This document shows positions 1 through 11,912 of a DNA stretch of 64,000 nucleotides, piece after piece. Below the pieces are notes generated by a model. That model had not been told where the DNA came from. It made no database searches and saw only the letters and a list, made by a program, of their open reading frames with translations. Within the stretch, counting starts at the first letter, position 1. Each line of letters starts with the position of its first letter. Source of the DNA: Alisma plantago-aquatica. Its lineage: Eukaryota > Streptophyta > Magnoliopsida > Alismatales > Alismataceae. The stretch lies in contig OY856412.1 in assembly GCA_963693085.1 (NCBI GenBank), positions 1,125,128,744 to 1,125,192,743 of the forward strand, given 5' to 3'. The translations under genes and the position numbers were made by a program.

Positions 1-74
1 GTAAACTATCAACCATTGAAAAGATCACACAATAACAACAAAAAATGGTTGCAAATCAACAAGTTCACTAGAAT

Positions 75-655
75 TCAATCGAGTCTCAATTGGGTCAACT
101 CTCAGCTACCCTTTGCCCCCCGTGGGAGCTTTTGCAAGCCAAGTGGAATTTAACCCAAAGAATCAAGAACACCTGAAGGCTATTGCTACATGTTTAGGAA
201 GAGTATTTCTAGATACACCTCCAAGACTACATTGATTCACACAGAAGAAGATGACTGTATGTTTTTTCAAGACATTGTGGTACCAGATCCACTAAAACAG
301 ATTTCAAAAATATGAGATATAATAGTCATCAACAACACAGAAGAAGACAATCCTAAAAATGTCAACAATTGTAAGTAAAGATACAATGGAGATAATTGTT
401 CCAATCTATAGACCATGTCCTCCGTACCAAGCGTTCCCAATGAAGACATGGTTAGAAACTCATTTTATGAAGTTCTAGGAGCAGATGAAAAAGGTCCATG
501 CAGACATACCTTTGTTGGATACCCTAACAAAGAAACACATGTGGTGAAAATACTCAATGATGCTCCTCACCACAAAATACAAAACCTAGGAGTGTGAGAT
601 AGTCAATATCACTAAAATACATCTGATATAATTATGAACAAAAGTCCAAAAATGC
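75..655 (+). pseudogene. AthR gag C-terminus and gag-protease linker, decayed
   Basis: Around 75-235, a frame reading VEFNPKNQEHLKAIATCLGR matches the linker that in Athila/Tat elements precedes the KAITLRSGK signature; the RSG is damaged. Around 385-600, a second piece (PIYRPCPPYQAFPM, then HADIPLLDTL) matches the proline-rich stretch and the conserved IPF-DAL segment before the protease. The two pieces are not in one open frame. Function in an intact element: the end of the capsid polyprotein. Here it is a pseudogene. Assignment is by recalled family pattern. Confidence 0.6.
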
Positions 656-1025
656 AGAAGGAACCAAGTTCATTAGGGATCACATGCTACATTGGTCATT
701 CCATATGTAAGAAACAATTATCTGACCTCAGAGCTAATATCTTCATTATGACACATAGCTTATGTAATAGGTTGGGATTCACCAAATTATTACCAACATG
801 CATGATAATACAACTCAAAAATTCTTCAACACCCCTTTTGATGGGGATCAATTGAAGATGTTCCAGTCAAGATAGGGAAGGACTCTTCTATCTCGTGTGG
901 TTGTGTTGTCATGGAGACAAAGGAGGATCTAAAATATCCTCTTACTTTTAACCAACCCTTCCTAGACATAGCAAGAGCATTAATTGATGTCAAGACATGA
1001 ACCCTACTTCTAGGATTAGGGAAAG
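656..1025 (+). pseudogene. AthR aspartic protease domain, inactive
   Basis: A frame from about 670 reads SLGITCYIGHSICKKQLSDL and continues with RANIFIM, LCNRLGFTKLLPTCMIIQL, then a GRPFL-equivalent reading NQPFLDIARALIDV. This is the protease fold of Athila/Tat elements. The active-site triad region, normally D-L-G-A-S, reads DLRAN here, so the conserved glycine is replaced by arginine. In-frame stops and a shift near 850-860 break it further. In an intact element this enzyme would cut the gag-pol polyprotein. Confidence 0.7.
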
Positions 1026-1299
1026 AGAACCTTGAATTCAAGGGTTTTACAATGTGAAGGGGCCAAACATGCATGAGGAAGTTTTTCTACTAGATTGTAT
1101 AGAAAAGATTTTGTTCGTTAAATAAAAAGATCCAATGTATAATGACCCTCTAGATATCTCCCTTGTTGATGTTGAGGAAAGTGATTCCATTGACGAGGAG
1201 GTGAAGTAGCGCATACTCCACCTACATTCAAATGAAGATGACCCACTAGCCAAATTTGAGGAATGAAAGTCATTGTATATTTTTGAGGAACTAGTTGAT

Positions 1300-2350
1300 G
1301 CAACAAAAGCCCGTAAGATGAAACCATTGCCCGAAGGATTGAAGTATGACTTCCTATATGACTTGAAAGTTTTCCATGTGGTAACTATTATCAATTCAAC
1401 ATCTATGAATGAAGACAAGCTATTATCTGAACAAAGGAAAAGGGTAAAGGTAATAGGTTATAAGATGAGTAATCTCATAGGGGTTAGCCAAGCGCTATGC
1501 ATGCACAAAATCCTTATGTGGAAGATTTAAAACAATCTATAAGTACCAACAAAGGTTTGAACCCAAGAATGATAGACACACTTCTCCTCAAAGTCATAAA
1601 GTTGCTCACTTCTAATATTATTTACCCCATCTTTGAATCACCATGCGTGAGCATTATCCAGGTCATTCCAAAGAAATAAGTCACCACTATGGTGTGAAAA
1701 CAATAATGAATGAATCCCCAACTAAAATATAATTAGGTGAAGGATGTGTATGAACTGTATGAAGTTAAATAAAGCTACACACAAGGATCATTTTCCCCTA
1801 ACCTTCCTTGACTAGGTCGTGGAGCGCCTAGCTCATCAAGAATACTTCTATTATCTTGATGGTTATTTTGGGTTCTATCAAATCCCTATTCACTCATATG
1901 ACTAGTAGAAGATAAGCTTTACCTGTCCCTTTGGTACAAATGCTTACTAAAGAATACCCTTTGGGCTTTGCAATCTGCCAGACACATTTTAGCGATGCAT
2001 GGCAGCTATGTTCACTAGATTAACTGAAACAATTAAGGAATTTTTCACATATGAATTCTCTATGTATGGAGATTCATTCACATTGTGCTAAGTTAATCTC
2101 TATATGGTGTTTTAATGCTCTAAGAAAAAATATCTTGTGCTCAACCAGAATAAGTGTCACTTTATGGTAAAAGAATCCATCTTGCTAGGTCATAGATTGA
2201 GTAACAGAGGAAATGAGGTAGACAAAGAAAAAATTGAAGTGATAACCAAGCTCACTCCTCCAACCATTGTGAAGGCAATTAGATCATTCCTAGGTCATAT
2301 AGGGTTATATAGGATATTCATCAGGGACTTTTCTCAAAATATATAAGCCT
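1300..2350 (+). pseudogene. AthR reverse transcriptase, decayed
   Basis: The pre-RT segment KPLPEGLKYDFL (about 1319) and a piece ending GVSQALCMHKILM (to about 1520) lead into IIYPIFESPCVSIIQVIPKK (to 1677), the RT entry of Athila/Tat elements. Further on come HKDHFPL, a copy of the LDGYSG motif (YYLDGYFGFYQIPIH, about 1852-1895) and an LCNAPATFQRCM-like stretch near 1970-2000. The catalytic YVDD-equivalent reads FFTYEFSMYGDSF, so both catalytic aspartates are gone. A clean 69-residue piece (2137-2346) carries the thumb motif RSFLGHIGLYRIFIRDFS. Many stops lie between. Confidence 0.8.
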
Positions 2351-2880
2351 ATGATGAACCTATTGCTCAAAGATGTTGATTTTTGCTTTAATGAAGAATG
2401 CATGAAAAATTTCAATATTTGAAGCTTGCCCTCACCTCAACTCCTATTATTCAGGCACCAAATAGGTACCAACCTTTTGTGATCAGGTGTGACATGAGTG
2501 ACTATGTAGTAGGAGCCATTTTGGGTCAACATAGATAAGAAACATCATGTCCTTTATTATCCATCCAAAACTTTGAATGAAGCATAGTTAAATTGTGCAC
2601 TACTGAGAAGGAATTCCTAGCATTCATCTACACCATTGACAAATTCAGATCTTATTTTTTGGTTTAAAAAGTTATAATTTATACATATCATGTTGCAACT
2701 CAATATCTATTAACAAAGAAGGATCAAAACACAGAGTAATCCAATGGATCCTTCTTCTATAAGAATTTGACCTCAAGATATGAGATAACAAGGGAAACAA
2801 CAATGTAGTTGTTGATCACTTGAGTCACCTTTATATCCATGATACTAACATTGCCCCCATCAATGACTCTCTATGAGATG
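2350..2880 (+). pseudogene. AthR RNase H, decayed
   Basis: Successive frames read FQYLKLALTSTPIIQAPN, then PFVIRCDMSDYVVGAILGQH (the D-A-S-D-Y motif, here CDMSDY), then TTEKEFLAFIYTIDKFRSYF. That order is the RNase H of Ty3/gypsy elements following RT. Stops occur in and after GQHR, around IQNFE, and downstream. In an intact element this domain degrades the RNA strand during reverse transcription. Here it is non-functional. Confidence 0.7.
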
Positions 2881-4190
2881 ATCACCTCATGAAAGTTTTT
2901 CCTACCTTTCCTTGGTATGTAGATTTTTTTATCTAACTTGTTGTAGGTGTTTTTCATCCATTGTGCATCGATGATGCAAGGAAGGGATTTATGCACGACG
3001 ATAGACATTTTTGTTGGGATGATCCATACCTTTTTAGACTATATGTAGATGATCCCTACCAATGTTGAATTTTTGAGGGGGAAACCCTGCTAATTCTTTA
3101 ACAATGCCATTCAGGCCCTACTAGAGACCACACGAGTACTAATAAGACCTCACAGAAAGTCCTACAATCCATGTTTTTTGGTTGATTATATTCAAGGATG
3201 CTTACAATTTTGTTTTTGTATCTGTAGTAAACTTCAAAGGTATGGTAACATTAAAAAGAGAGAAGAAATACCATTAAAGCTCTAACAAGCAGTTGAAATA
3301 TTTGATTTATAGAGAGTAGATTACATGAGCCAACTTCTCTTACATCTTTGTGACAATTATTGTGTCTCTAACTAGTAGAAGCAACACCTATAGTTTCAAG
3401 TGACTCCAAGCATGCTATTAAATTCTTTAGGGACATTACTTCTCCAAATTTTGTAGTTCCTCACACTTTAATCTTTAATGGAGGTTCTCATTTCCTAGAA
3501 AAAAGCATTAAAATTTTATTGATGAAATATGGTGTGCTTCATAAGGTGGCTTATCCATATCATTTGTATACAAGCAGGAAAATGGAGGTACTTAATTTCA
3601 AAATTCCAGTCCAATATGTAGAAAAATGTCAGTCATTCTCTGAAATATTGGTCCGATAGAATCAATGATTCTCTTTGGGTCTATATAACAATATTGAAGA
3701 CACATTTGGGCACCGACCACCACTTCATTCCAACTAATTTATGAAAACTCATGTTACCTACCTATTGATATAAACCATAAAGCTTGTAGGTCTATTAAAC
3801 AAATGAATTTTGATCTAAAAGAAGCTAGAAAGATCATGCAATTACAATTATAAGAACGTGGGGTTCTCTATTTTGATCGCATATGAAAATACATGGATCT
3901 ATAAAGAAAGAACAAAATGATGACATGATGGTCATATGAAAAGGAAGGATGTATAAGTTGGAGATCAATTCCTATTTTCTAACTCATGACGTAGAATTTT
4001 CTAGGTAAGTTCCAATTGTGTTAGTCCCAACCATACATCACAAGACATAACTACCCACATGGTGCTTTCATCTTGTGGAGTGAGAAGTCCAAAAAGTTCA
4101 TGGAAAATGAACAACATTTGAAGAGATACTTTACTATGGCATACATGACTGTAGAATTGTCTCTCACTCTTTTATACACTCGATCAACCA
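2880..4190 (+). pseudogene. AthR integrase, decayed
   Basis: The zinc-binding region is foreshadowed by HLMKVFPTFPWYVDFF (about 2884) and WDDPYLFRLYVDDP (about 3018). The catalytic core follows: EIFDL then RVDYM (first Asp retained, about 3298-3330), VPHTLIFNGGSHFLEK (about 3450-3500), where the usual D of ISDGGSHF is N, so the second catalytic Asp is lost, then YGVLHKVAYPYH. The C-terminal part reads YENTWIYKERTK (about 3885) and HGAFILWSEKSKKFMENEQHLKRYF (quoted in part; about 4055-4130), the Athila C-terminal module. Stops are frequent. Confidence 0.72.
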
Positions 4191-5257
4191 AACAACTGAA
4201 ACTATGCATCAGGACAACGATATTAAGCATATGAGCTTCTTGGGAGACAACCTAATAATTACTTTAGTTTCTACTTTCAAATTTATAATAGTTAATTTTC
4301 CCTTTTTAGATGCACTGCAAGATACAATCTTAAGTTTTAACAAAAAAATTAGATTTCAGATGAAGGATACATTGCTTATTGGAATGTAACCACATTCCAC
4401 GGTCCGACCAGCTAGAATCCCCCACTATCTTGGATTTATTGTTTTCCCAAGGAAGAGCAAATTTTCTAAGCTTGGGGTGAAGGGTGAGTGGTACATATCT
4501 AAATTATTCCCACAACTATTTTTTCTGAGTTGATACTCCATTTTTGCATTTTGGTGAAAAGTTTTCAATTTTAGAGTAGTTAACTCCATCATCTAGCTGG
4601 CTTAGATTCAACTTTTCTATATGCATCATTGTATGTTTTCATCATTCAACCCCCTTTATACAAAGCAAGACCACAAGAGAACCAAATTCTTTGAAACTAG
4701 CCAATGGATAAAAATTATCTATGTGTATTATGAATCTTAATATCATGTTTTCTTAGGAAATATGGCATGTGTGAAAGAAACTAAGAGGGATCAAACACAT
4801 CATGCTTCCTATCAACTAGAAGAAAAAATTTACAAAATTTCCACTCACTCCTTCATCACGTCACATTTTGAGTGTAGTAATACAAGGAGAACAACCAGAG
4901 CACAAAATTGTAAGTTAGGATGCAATCTAATCAGAACCCTCTTCTACACCTCTTCATCCATTTTCCTATCTTCCATCCACCAAAAAGAAATAAACAAACA
5001 AAAGTGTTTCAAACCCCAAGTTTGGGATGGCACAACCCCTTCTTTCTCTACCCACCTTTTCAATACTCCTCATGATGTAACTTGGTTGTATCACCAAAAA
5101 TAAAGAAAATATGTCAATGTTCACAAGAAAAGTATTGCAATACATGTATTCATGCAAATATAGTGCAATTTCGAGTCAAATAGAGGAGAGATTGCTTGTT
5201 CCTTCCATACCTCCATTCACTTACTTTTCTACCTTTTGGCACAATGAATGCCTCAAT
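4191..5257 (+). other. AthR 3' non-coding region, interrupted by LARD-1
   Basis: No convincing coding sequence. Open frames at 4204-4389 and 4762-5103 match nothing I recognise and lie where Athila/Tat elements carry a long untranslated 3' region. AAGCTTGGGGTGAAGG at about 4469 resembles the AAGCTTGGGGG motif common there. The region stops at the LARD-1 target site (5253-5257) and continues at 15069. Confidence 0.5.
5253..5257. repeat. Target-site duplication of LARD-1, left copy (tcaat)
   Basis: tcaat directly precedes the left LTR and recurs at 15064-15068 directly after the right LTR. Five bases is the usual integrase stagger for these elements. Confidence 0.9.
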
Positions 5258-8200
5258 TGTTACACCCCGATCTCACAATTACCATTAATCATGAGATTAG
5301 GGCATAATTTGAGGATTTAACGCAATACAAAGATCACCCTTAACTTTTTTTTTCTTTCAAATTCTTTGTTTTCTTGCATTGAACCACATAAACTAACTTT
5401 ACAAGGATCTAAATATTTATTTCTCTAATATGATTTCAACAGTAAAAATGCATGTATGAACATTCATTATGTTTCTCATACTTTTAAGCACATAAGACTT
5501 GCTGATTTGCATATATTGCTAAAAGAGGAATAATGTTATATATCATCATTTACAACTCTCTCTTATTTCTTTACAAGGACCTAGAGTGACAAGGACCGAC
5601 TGAACTTAACTATACTCAGACTTAACTCTTGTGGTAGATCTACTCTAATGCAATGCTATCTTCAATCCCCACGGTTTTCGTAAATTTTTTGAGTAGAGGG
5701 GTGATCCTACTCACTCAGTGAATGAGTAAAACAATAATGCAGTCTAAAGTACTGAATCATACATTTATCATTCTTAGATAATTGAAATAAAATAAGATAG
5801 TAATTTCAAATTAAAAGATTAGATGTTCAAAAACTTACTAATAACATTGAATCCTACATCATTAGAAATAAACAAGTATGGAAATATAATCCTCACTATA
5901 TTCAATATTACATTTAAAGAACGACTACTGTAAAACTGAAATCAAATCTTTCTTAACTCTTCTTACTTATAAGAAACTCTTTAAACTTATATTATCATAT
6001 TTTAGCTTATACCCTGATCATATGTAGTGTACTTTACATATGAAGAATCGTAACAAAATATGATCTCAACATACAAGACTTAGCTGACACACCCGGGATG
6101 CTAAGCCTGACTACATCACTAGTCTGCAACAGGAAAATGGCTCTCTGGCCTCACCACACCTATGGGCCGTAAAACTAGACTCCTCCTCTAACCTGAGCAC
6201 ACAAGCGGAGAGTCAAGCCACCTATTGGCTTTTCTGTACTCTCGTGCTTCCAGGATCTCTGGTTGATGTTGGACACTACATACTGTATTTTTAAGGAGAC
6301 TTCCACTAGGGCTTCGTCCCTTGTACTACTTGTTAGTACGATCTAACCTCGTATAATGGACACTGCTAGGGTTAGGTCCTTTCATCCCTACAATGCAGAC
6401 CTCTCATAGGGAATCTACGGTGTTTAGGGCTACTATTATTACCGTAATTTTAATATATATCTTTCTCTTAGACTGATGTCTTTTAACTATGTATATTAAT
6501 GACTACTCGGACTATTGAATTGAAATCACTGATGATACTGAACTGAATGCATAACATATTGGTTACCCCTTTCTTAGGGTTTTTCCTTACTCATGCACAT
6601 ATATCACTTCTCATGTATTCAAACATATATAATGTCTACTAATATAAATATTCTCATTCAACATTTCTCAAATTTATGGATGGCATCGATAACATACCTA
6701 TCTAGGGCATGCCATATCTCTCCACTTGCAATAGCATAACAACATATGCATTTCATGACAAGTATTTGAGTTAGAAAATCCAAATATCATAAACAAAGCA
6801 TGTATGCATATAAGAAAATATTCATATAAAATCCCACAATATCACATGAATCATTTCAATAAGCCATTTACTACTAAATTAGATATGTATACTTGTAAAA
6901 GCATATTAGATTGGGTTTCCATCCTTGATTACTTGCTATTCACCGGATATGTATTGTGAAAAACAGAAATGCTATTTGTCCATATATCAAATCAAGAGAT
7001 CAAACATGTAGAATTATATGCACTAGGAACATAAGTAAGATCATATAAGCATAAATCCAAATTTCAGCTATAATGTTGTTCAAGCACCCGAATAACTTGA
7101 AAATTCAGATCTTCAGAAGATTCTCAATAAACTTCTTAATTTTTTAGTATTCAAGATACATGGATATCTATATGCATGTCATCATATAAACATTTTCAGA
7201 TCATAGTTGGAACATGAATTGAAGTATTCTATAAACTAAATTCAAGAACAGTTCTTTTCATTTATTGTCATCTAGGGAGAAATTGAGAATATAAATTAAA
7301 ACCATCTAATTGAGTACAATTGACTGAAATATTCTTTTACCCACTCACCCTAAGATGTAAAAAAGCTTAAAAATGTATCCCATATCTGAAAATCTCAAAT
7401 CCATATCAAAACCCTAGCAATCGCCACTTTCTTATTCCTTTCAACTCAGAAACCCTAGAATTGAAGATTAGGAGAGAAAGAGTGAGAAAAGGATTTGACT
7501 TGATCTGATTTTGAATACAATCAGGGGAGGGACGAAATCTTGACATCTAAGAGAAGATTCACCATGAAACTATATCTAAAGAAGCTAAACTTACATGATT
7601 TCATCATTCCTCGGACCGCAAAACACTAGGTCAGCATCTCCATCACTTTCTCCTCTCAAACCCTAACTCCCCCTCTCTCTCAAGGATTTCATTTCTATGG
7701 ATTGAATAATAAATTACGAGAGATCCTTGTGTGTTAGGTTGACCATATAGAGCAATTGAGCTGCTTGGGTCAATTGCACATTGACCCCTCACTATACTTT
7801 CTCTTATTTTAGCTGAATTTTCATTCATAAAAATATTACTATAATTTGTCTACTGCTAAGGTCTAAATGCATCCAAAAATTATGACAATTTTACTTGTTG
7901 TTTATGATTGAGTTTCAGATCTCTAGTTAAACTTTCATATCATTTGGAGTTACCAATAAATAAATAAAAATAAAACACTATACTGCTAAAAAGCACTATG
8001 TCAGCATTTTGGTCGAGGTATAGGTCGACTGAGAACCACATTCAAATAACACTCAAATATTCTAAAATTTTTCTCCAATATGAATGATTGAGTTATCCAT
8101 ATCATATCCAAAATTCAATTAAATAAAAAATTTGTAGAAAATATGAAAAATCATTTACCACACTGCTATCCTGATCAAATTCCATATTCATGTACGATCA

Positions 8201-8407
8201 AAACCCTAATTTTTTCCGATTAGGGTTTGCATTTCTCAAACCCTAATTCTTCAAACTAAAATCATAGTTAGGGTTTATTCTTAGGTTTGAAACATCACAA
8301 TTGATCTACTATCATTAATCAAGTCTGAACGATGTTCAATCTAATTAAACATGTAATCATTCAGGTAAACCCTAGTTTACCAATTAAGCACAAATGTGGT
8401 CATTACA
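5258..8407 (-). repeat. LARD-1 left LTR (3' LTR in element orientation), 3150 bp
   Basis: A direct copy of 11913-15063 over its full length. In element orientation it runs TGTAATGACC to GGGTGTAACA. In the first ~150 aligned bases I count about 8 differences, so the copies are close but not fresh. It contains several AAACCCTAA-like motifs and GATTAGGGTTT near 8200-8260, plus a pyrimidine-rich CTCTCTCT run near 7673. No open frame of note. Confidence 0.9.
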
Positions 8408-8423
8408 ATTCTCACCCCCTTAA
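8408..8423 (-). other. LARD-1 polypurine tract
   Basis: Read on the minus strand, TTAAGGGGGTGAGAAT directly abuts the LTR start TGTAATGACC. A purine-rich tract next to the 3' LTR is the plus-strand DNA primer site in LTR retrotransposons, and it fixes the element's direction as minus. Confidence 0.75.
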
Positions 8424-11400
8424 AAAGTTTTGTCCCCAAAACATAAATACGCAAACAAAGTATATTCAAAGTTTATTTTAAGCTTCTGGAATCTTACTTG
8501 TCATTATATTCTTATATTTCATACTTGAATGCAGTTTTCAACATTAAGTCCTTCATTTCTTTTCTAATCACAACATGTGTGAAATAGTTCTCAATGACAA
8601 TAAACAAATTCTCTATGCCACAATCAATCATAGAAGAGAGAGAGAGAAACAGCCATTTCAATATTTTTTTATACTCTTGAAGTGTTACCTCAACATTGAA
8701 AATCTGATCCAACTATCTCAATTCATACGACTCAATATATACTATTGTTATGCATTACCTCTAAGTCACAAAAGAGAGTTCACCATGTTCTTTTGAATTT
8801 TACTATTGTGCTACTCAAATAGCAAAACAATCTTGAGCTGGAAGACTAGATTCAACATCAATTGTACAATACTACTCACAACATCCCCATTGCATCATGG
8901 ATGCATAAGGTGAAACATTACCATCACATTCCATATTATTCTCAAGTATGAACCCACACATAATTCAAGGTGTAACCATCGGGTTATAGAATACTAGGGT
9001 TTCAACAACAGTAACAAAGTACTCTGTGATTGTATTAGTCATTCAAGGATTATTCATACCCAATTACCATCACTTAGTTATATTAAAGCTAGGCATAACA
9101 AGCCATACCTCATTAGGGTTACATATCAATACAATATGGTTATCATCCCTTCTATTCATATGAGTGAATAGGTAAGACTACCTTATTCAGGGTAACCTTT
9201 CATTTGTTCCATCATTATTCAACCCATATCACCATACCACAATTCTACAATACTAAGATGGATTACTGGTATGAATGACTACAACTATCAGACACCTTTA
9301 ATTAACATATTGCTTGCACATGTACACTGAAATCATACGTAGAACCAATTTACATCCCTTAATATACCTTAAAAAATTATATTTTTAAAAACAAATTCAC
9401 ATATTACTAAAAGACATTGTTTTCTCTTATCTCTCTCCTCATTCCCTACTACTTACTTTTTGCTACTTATCCTTCTCATTTTAATCATGTAGATTAAATA
9501 TTCCTAAAATTGAAACATACAAGGTACAAATAGATTATTCATCATTCTTGCTATCACTGCAAGAACTTATCTCATATCACACTTCACTCATATTGTATTT
9601 CTCCTTTTGTTCAAAACACACTTGTTACATTTCAAATTTATATCTTACTCTTTACTCCGAATCATTTCCATATTGTTCATCTACCTTTCAGATTAGCTAT
9701 CTTTAAGCCCTAGATTACTATCAGTGCTAGTTTACTTCTTATAGTGCAAATCTCATGATCTTGTTTTATAGAGATGCTAGTATTCAAGGTCAAATCATTA
9801 GTGACATCCCTTGAACTACTACAACTCTAAACATTTTAGCGTTTGGTCCTTATTAGTAGCATGACATTATTGTGGTGTGACTTTGCTCCCTTAATTTGAA
9901 AGTCAAACTTTGGATCTCACAAGTTTTACTAAAGTCTTCCTTATCTTATCAATTGAATTTCCTTTCTCTTACTTGGCCATTCAGATAGATTACATTCTCA
10001 ATTACCCTGCTAGGGTTTCGTCATCATTTTGTGTGTCATTATTACATTCACTAGATGTCTCTACCATGGTGGTTATGCATCATATATGATTCATTTTCTT
10101 ATCACTTAATTCCCACATTGATCTCATTAAGGAAGATATGAAAGAGAAGATGATTTTGAGACTTAGGATTCTTATCTTCAAACATTCAATAATACATTTC
10201 TTATATGTAGGTTTAATTAATTATCAACAAGGATACTTGACTAATTAGCACTTTCTTGAATCTCACAACCTCTTTCTTTTATAATCTATATTACTCCATT
10301 ATGTTTCAAACCCTTATTTACTTTCCATAGTCCCCTTACCATATACTACTATTCCACATGTCATCTTTAACTTCTAGTTTTCTCTTATGATCATGTTGCT
10401 TTTTTTATGTGTATGATCATGTATACCATGTTGCATATATTTCCTTTTATCCTTCTACTAATGTGAAGTTAAAATTCTAAATCAATAATCTCTCTACTAG
10501 TATCACCTCATGTTTAATACCTTACATATCCTTCATTTTAAATCAGATGAATCATTCATGGATCAAACTTAGTATCTCTTTCAATCAAGTTTTTCCCTCC
10601 TGAATATAGTCAACCTTTGTAGGACTTATTCATTGGTTAAGCTACACTTTTGTTCTTCTTTTAGAAACTAGTTTGTTGTTCTATAGAGACTTGGAATCCA
10701 AAGGTAGTAAGGATGAATGTATTCAACTTATTAATAAAGGTATACATTCCATGCTCTCAATTATATCATAACCCTCATTCCTTAATCAAGCTCATTATTT
10801 CCAACATTTCTCTTTGTTTCAACTAAGTTTCTTATCCTAGTTTTATGATTTACATGCTCATCTAGTTCTCTTCACTTTAACTCTTCTGAAGACTCTTCAC
10901 TTCTATGTACTTATCATATACTTAACTCTTTTCTTCTATTTTCTCTTTGCTTTGGAGTACATAAAAACATTGTACTCGGTTATATAGTCCATTCCACATG
11001 ATTAATTCTTACTATCTTGGTCCTTACATAATTTTCTCATTTTTTCCAAATTTCATATTTTGAGTTCATATAATAATAATAATTAAACTTAATATGAACC
11101 CTTATGTCATATTCCTTTATTCCCAATTAATGGTTTCTCATATGAGACCCCAAAGTTGTATCTCAGATATTAGTTCCAACTGATTCTTAGTTATCCTAGT
11201 CTTTCCCTTATACTTCAAAATCTTAGAGTATATACATTCATACTAGAATTTGGATCTAATCTATCCAGAATTTACTCTTGTTATGTTACTAATAGGAGTC
11301 ATTAGATCCCAATAATGCATCCTTCCAGCCGGAACATGCCGAACCTACAGTCCTGAAGCCAAGAGCTACTCAGGATTACTCAACCCCTATTCATCTCAAA

Positions 11401-11897
11401 TGTGTGGAAGAAAACTTATACACTTAGGAAAGCTCATTCAAAGATCATTTCTAGTCTACTGGATACAAAGAATGTAATCAATAAATGCTACAACTACATA
11501 GTGTACAACAAATCTTAAAGACCCATATATATTTCAAAATACGAAATATCTGAATTTAAACATATAAGAGATTTTCTATTCATCTCTAATAAAACAACAA
11601 TATGAAATGAAAGTTCTATCTCATTTTATATTTATGCTCTAATTCATGTTACTTATCTTGTTTCTAGCCCTAATATTTCTAAGGTTCCTCTCTAGACCAT
11701 CCTTCCACTGTATACCTAGCCAGGGTATACATGAAAGAATAGACAAAGTAGCTTGATACTGGTTGATCCAAGTACTCAGATACCGAGACAGAATATCCAA
11801 ACACTCAAATCCCCAAAGCTAACATATTAACATTTCATATCTGCCACACTTATGACTCTAACTTACTAACTTGATGGTCCCTCACAACTCAGCCTAA

Positions 11898-11909
11898 GCT
11901 CTTATACCA
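11898..11909 (-). other. LARD-1 primer binding site (tRNA-iMet type)
   Basis: The minus strand reads TGGTATAAGAGC, 11 of 12 matches to the initiator-Met primer site TGGTATCAGAGC. It lies 3 bases from the LTR end. The single C-to-A change could be decay or a variant. Confidence 0.75.
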
Positions 11910-11912
11910 AGT

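Larger units (their letters stand above)
1..5257 (+). mobile_element. AthR: decayed Athila/Tat-like Ty3/gypsy retrotransposon, left part
   Basis: Remnants of an Athila/Tat-lineage gag-pol run in order on the + strand: gag-protease linker, protease, reverse transcriptase, RNase H and integrase, then a non-coding 3' region. Every domain carries stops and frameshifts, and several catalytic residues are lost, so nothing can be translated as a unit. The 5' LTR and most of gag lie outside the window. The 3' end is displaced: LARD-1 (5258-15063) is inserted in the 3' non-coding region, and the remainder resumes at 15069. Assignment rests on family-typical phrases such as FESPCVSIIQVIPKK (RT entry) and KPLPEGLKYDFL (pre-RT). 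Confidence 0.85.
8408..11912 (-). other. LARD-1 internal region, non-coding, AT-rich
   Basis: 3.5 kb between the LTRs. The only open frames are short (8512-8712 on minus, 8575-8796 on +). They overlap each other and show no zinc knuckle, protease, RT or integrase motif. I see no recognisable decayed pol. The polypurine tract is at its left edge and the primer site at its right edge. Confidence 0.75.

Noticed and set aside
4762..5103. 113-residue frame as a host gene
   Set aside because: No recognisable domain, lies in the untranslated 3' part of AthR, and has no second line of support.
8200..8280. Telomere-like AAACCCTAA repeats
   Set aside because: Isolated AACCCTAA words, not a tandem array. 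They are common in plant LTR and promoter sequence.
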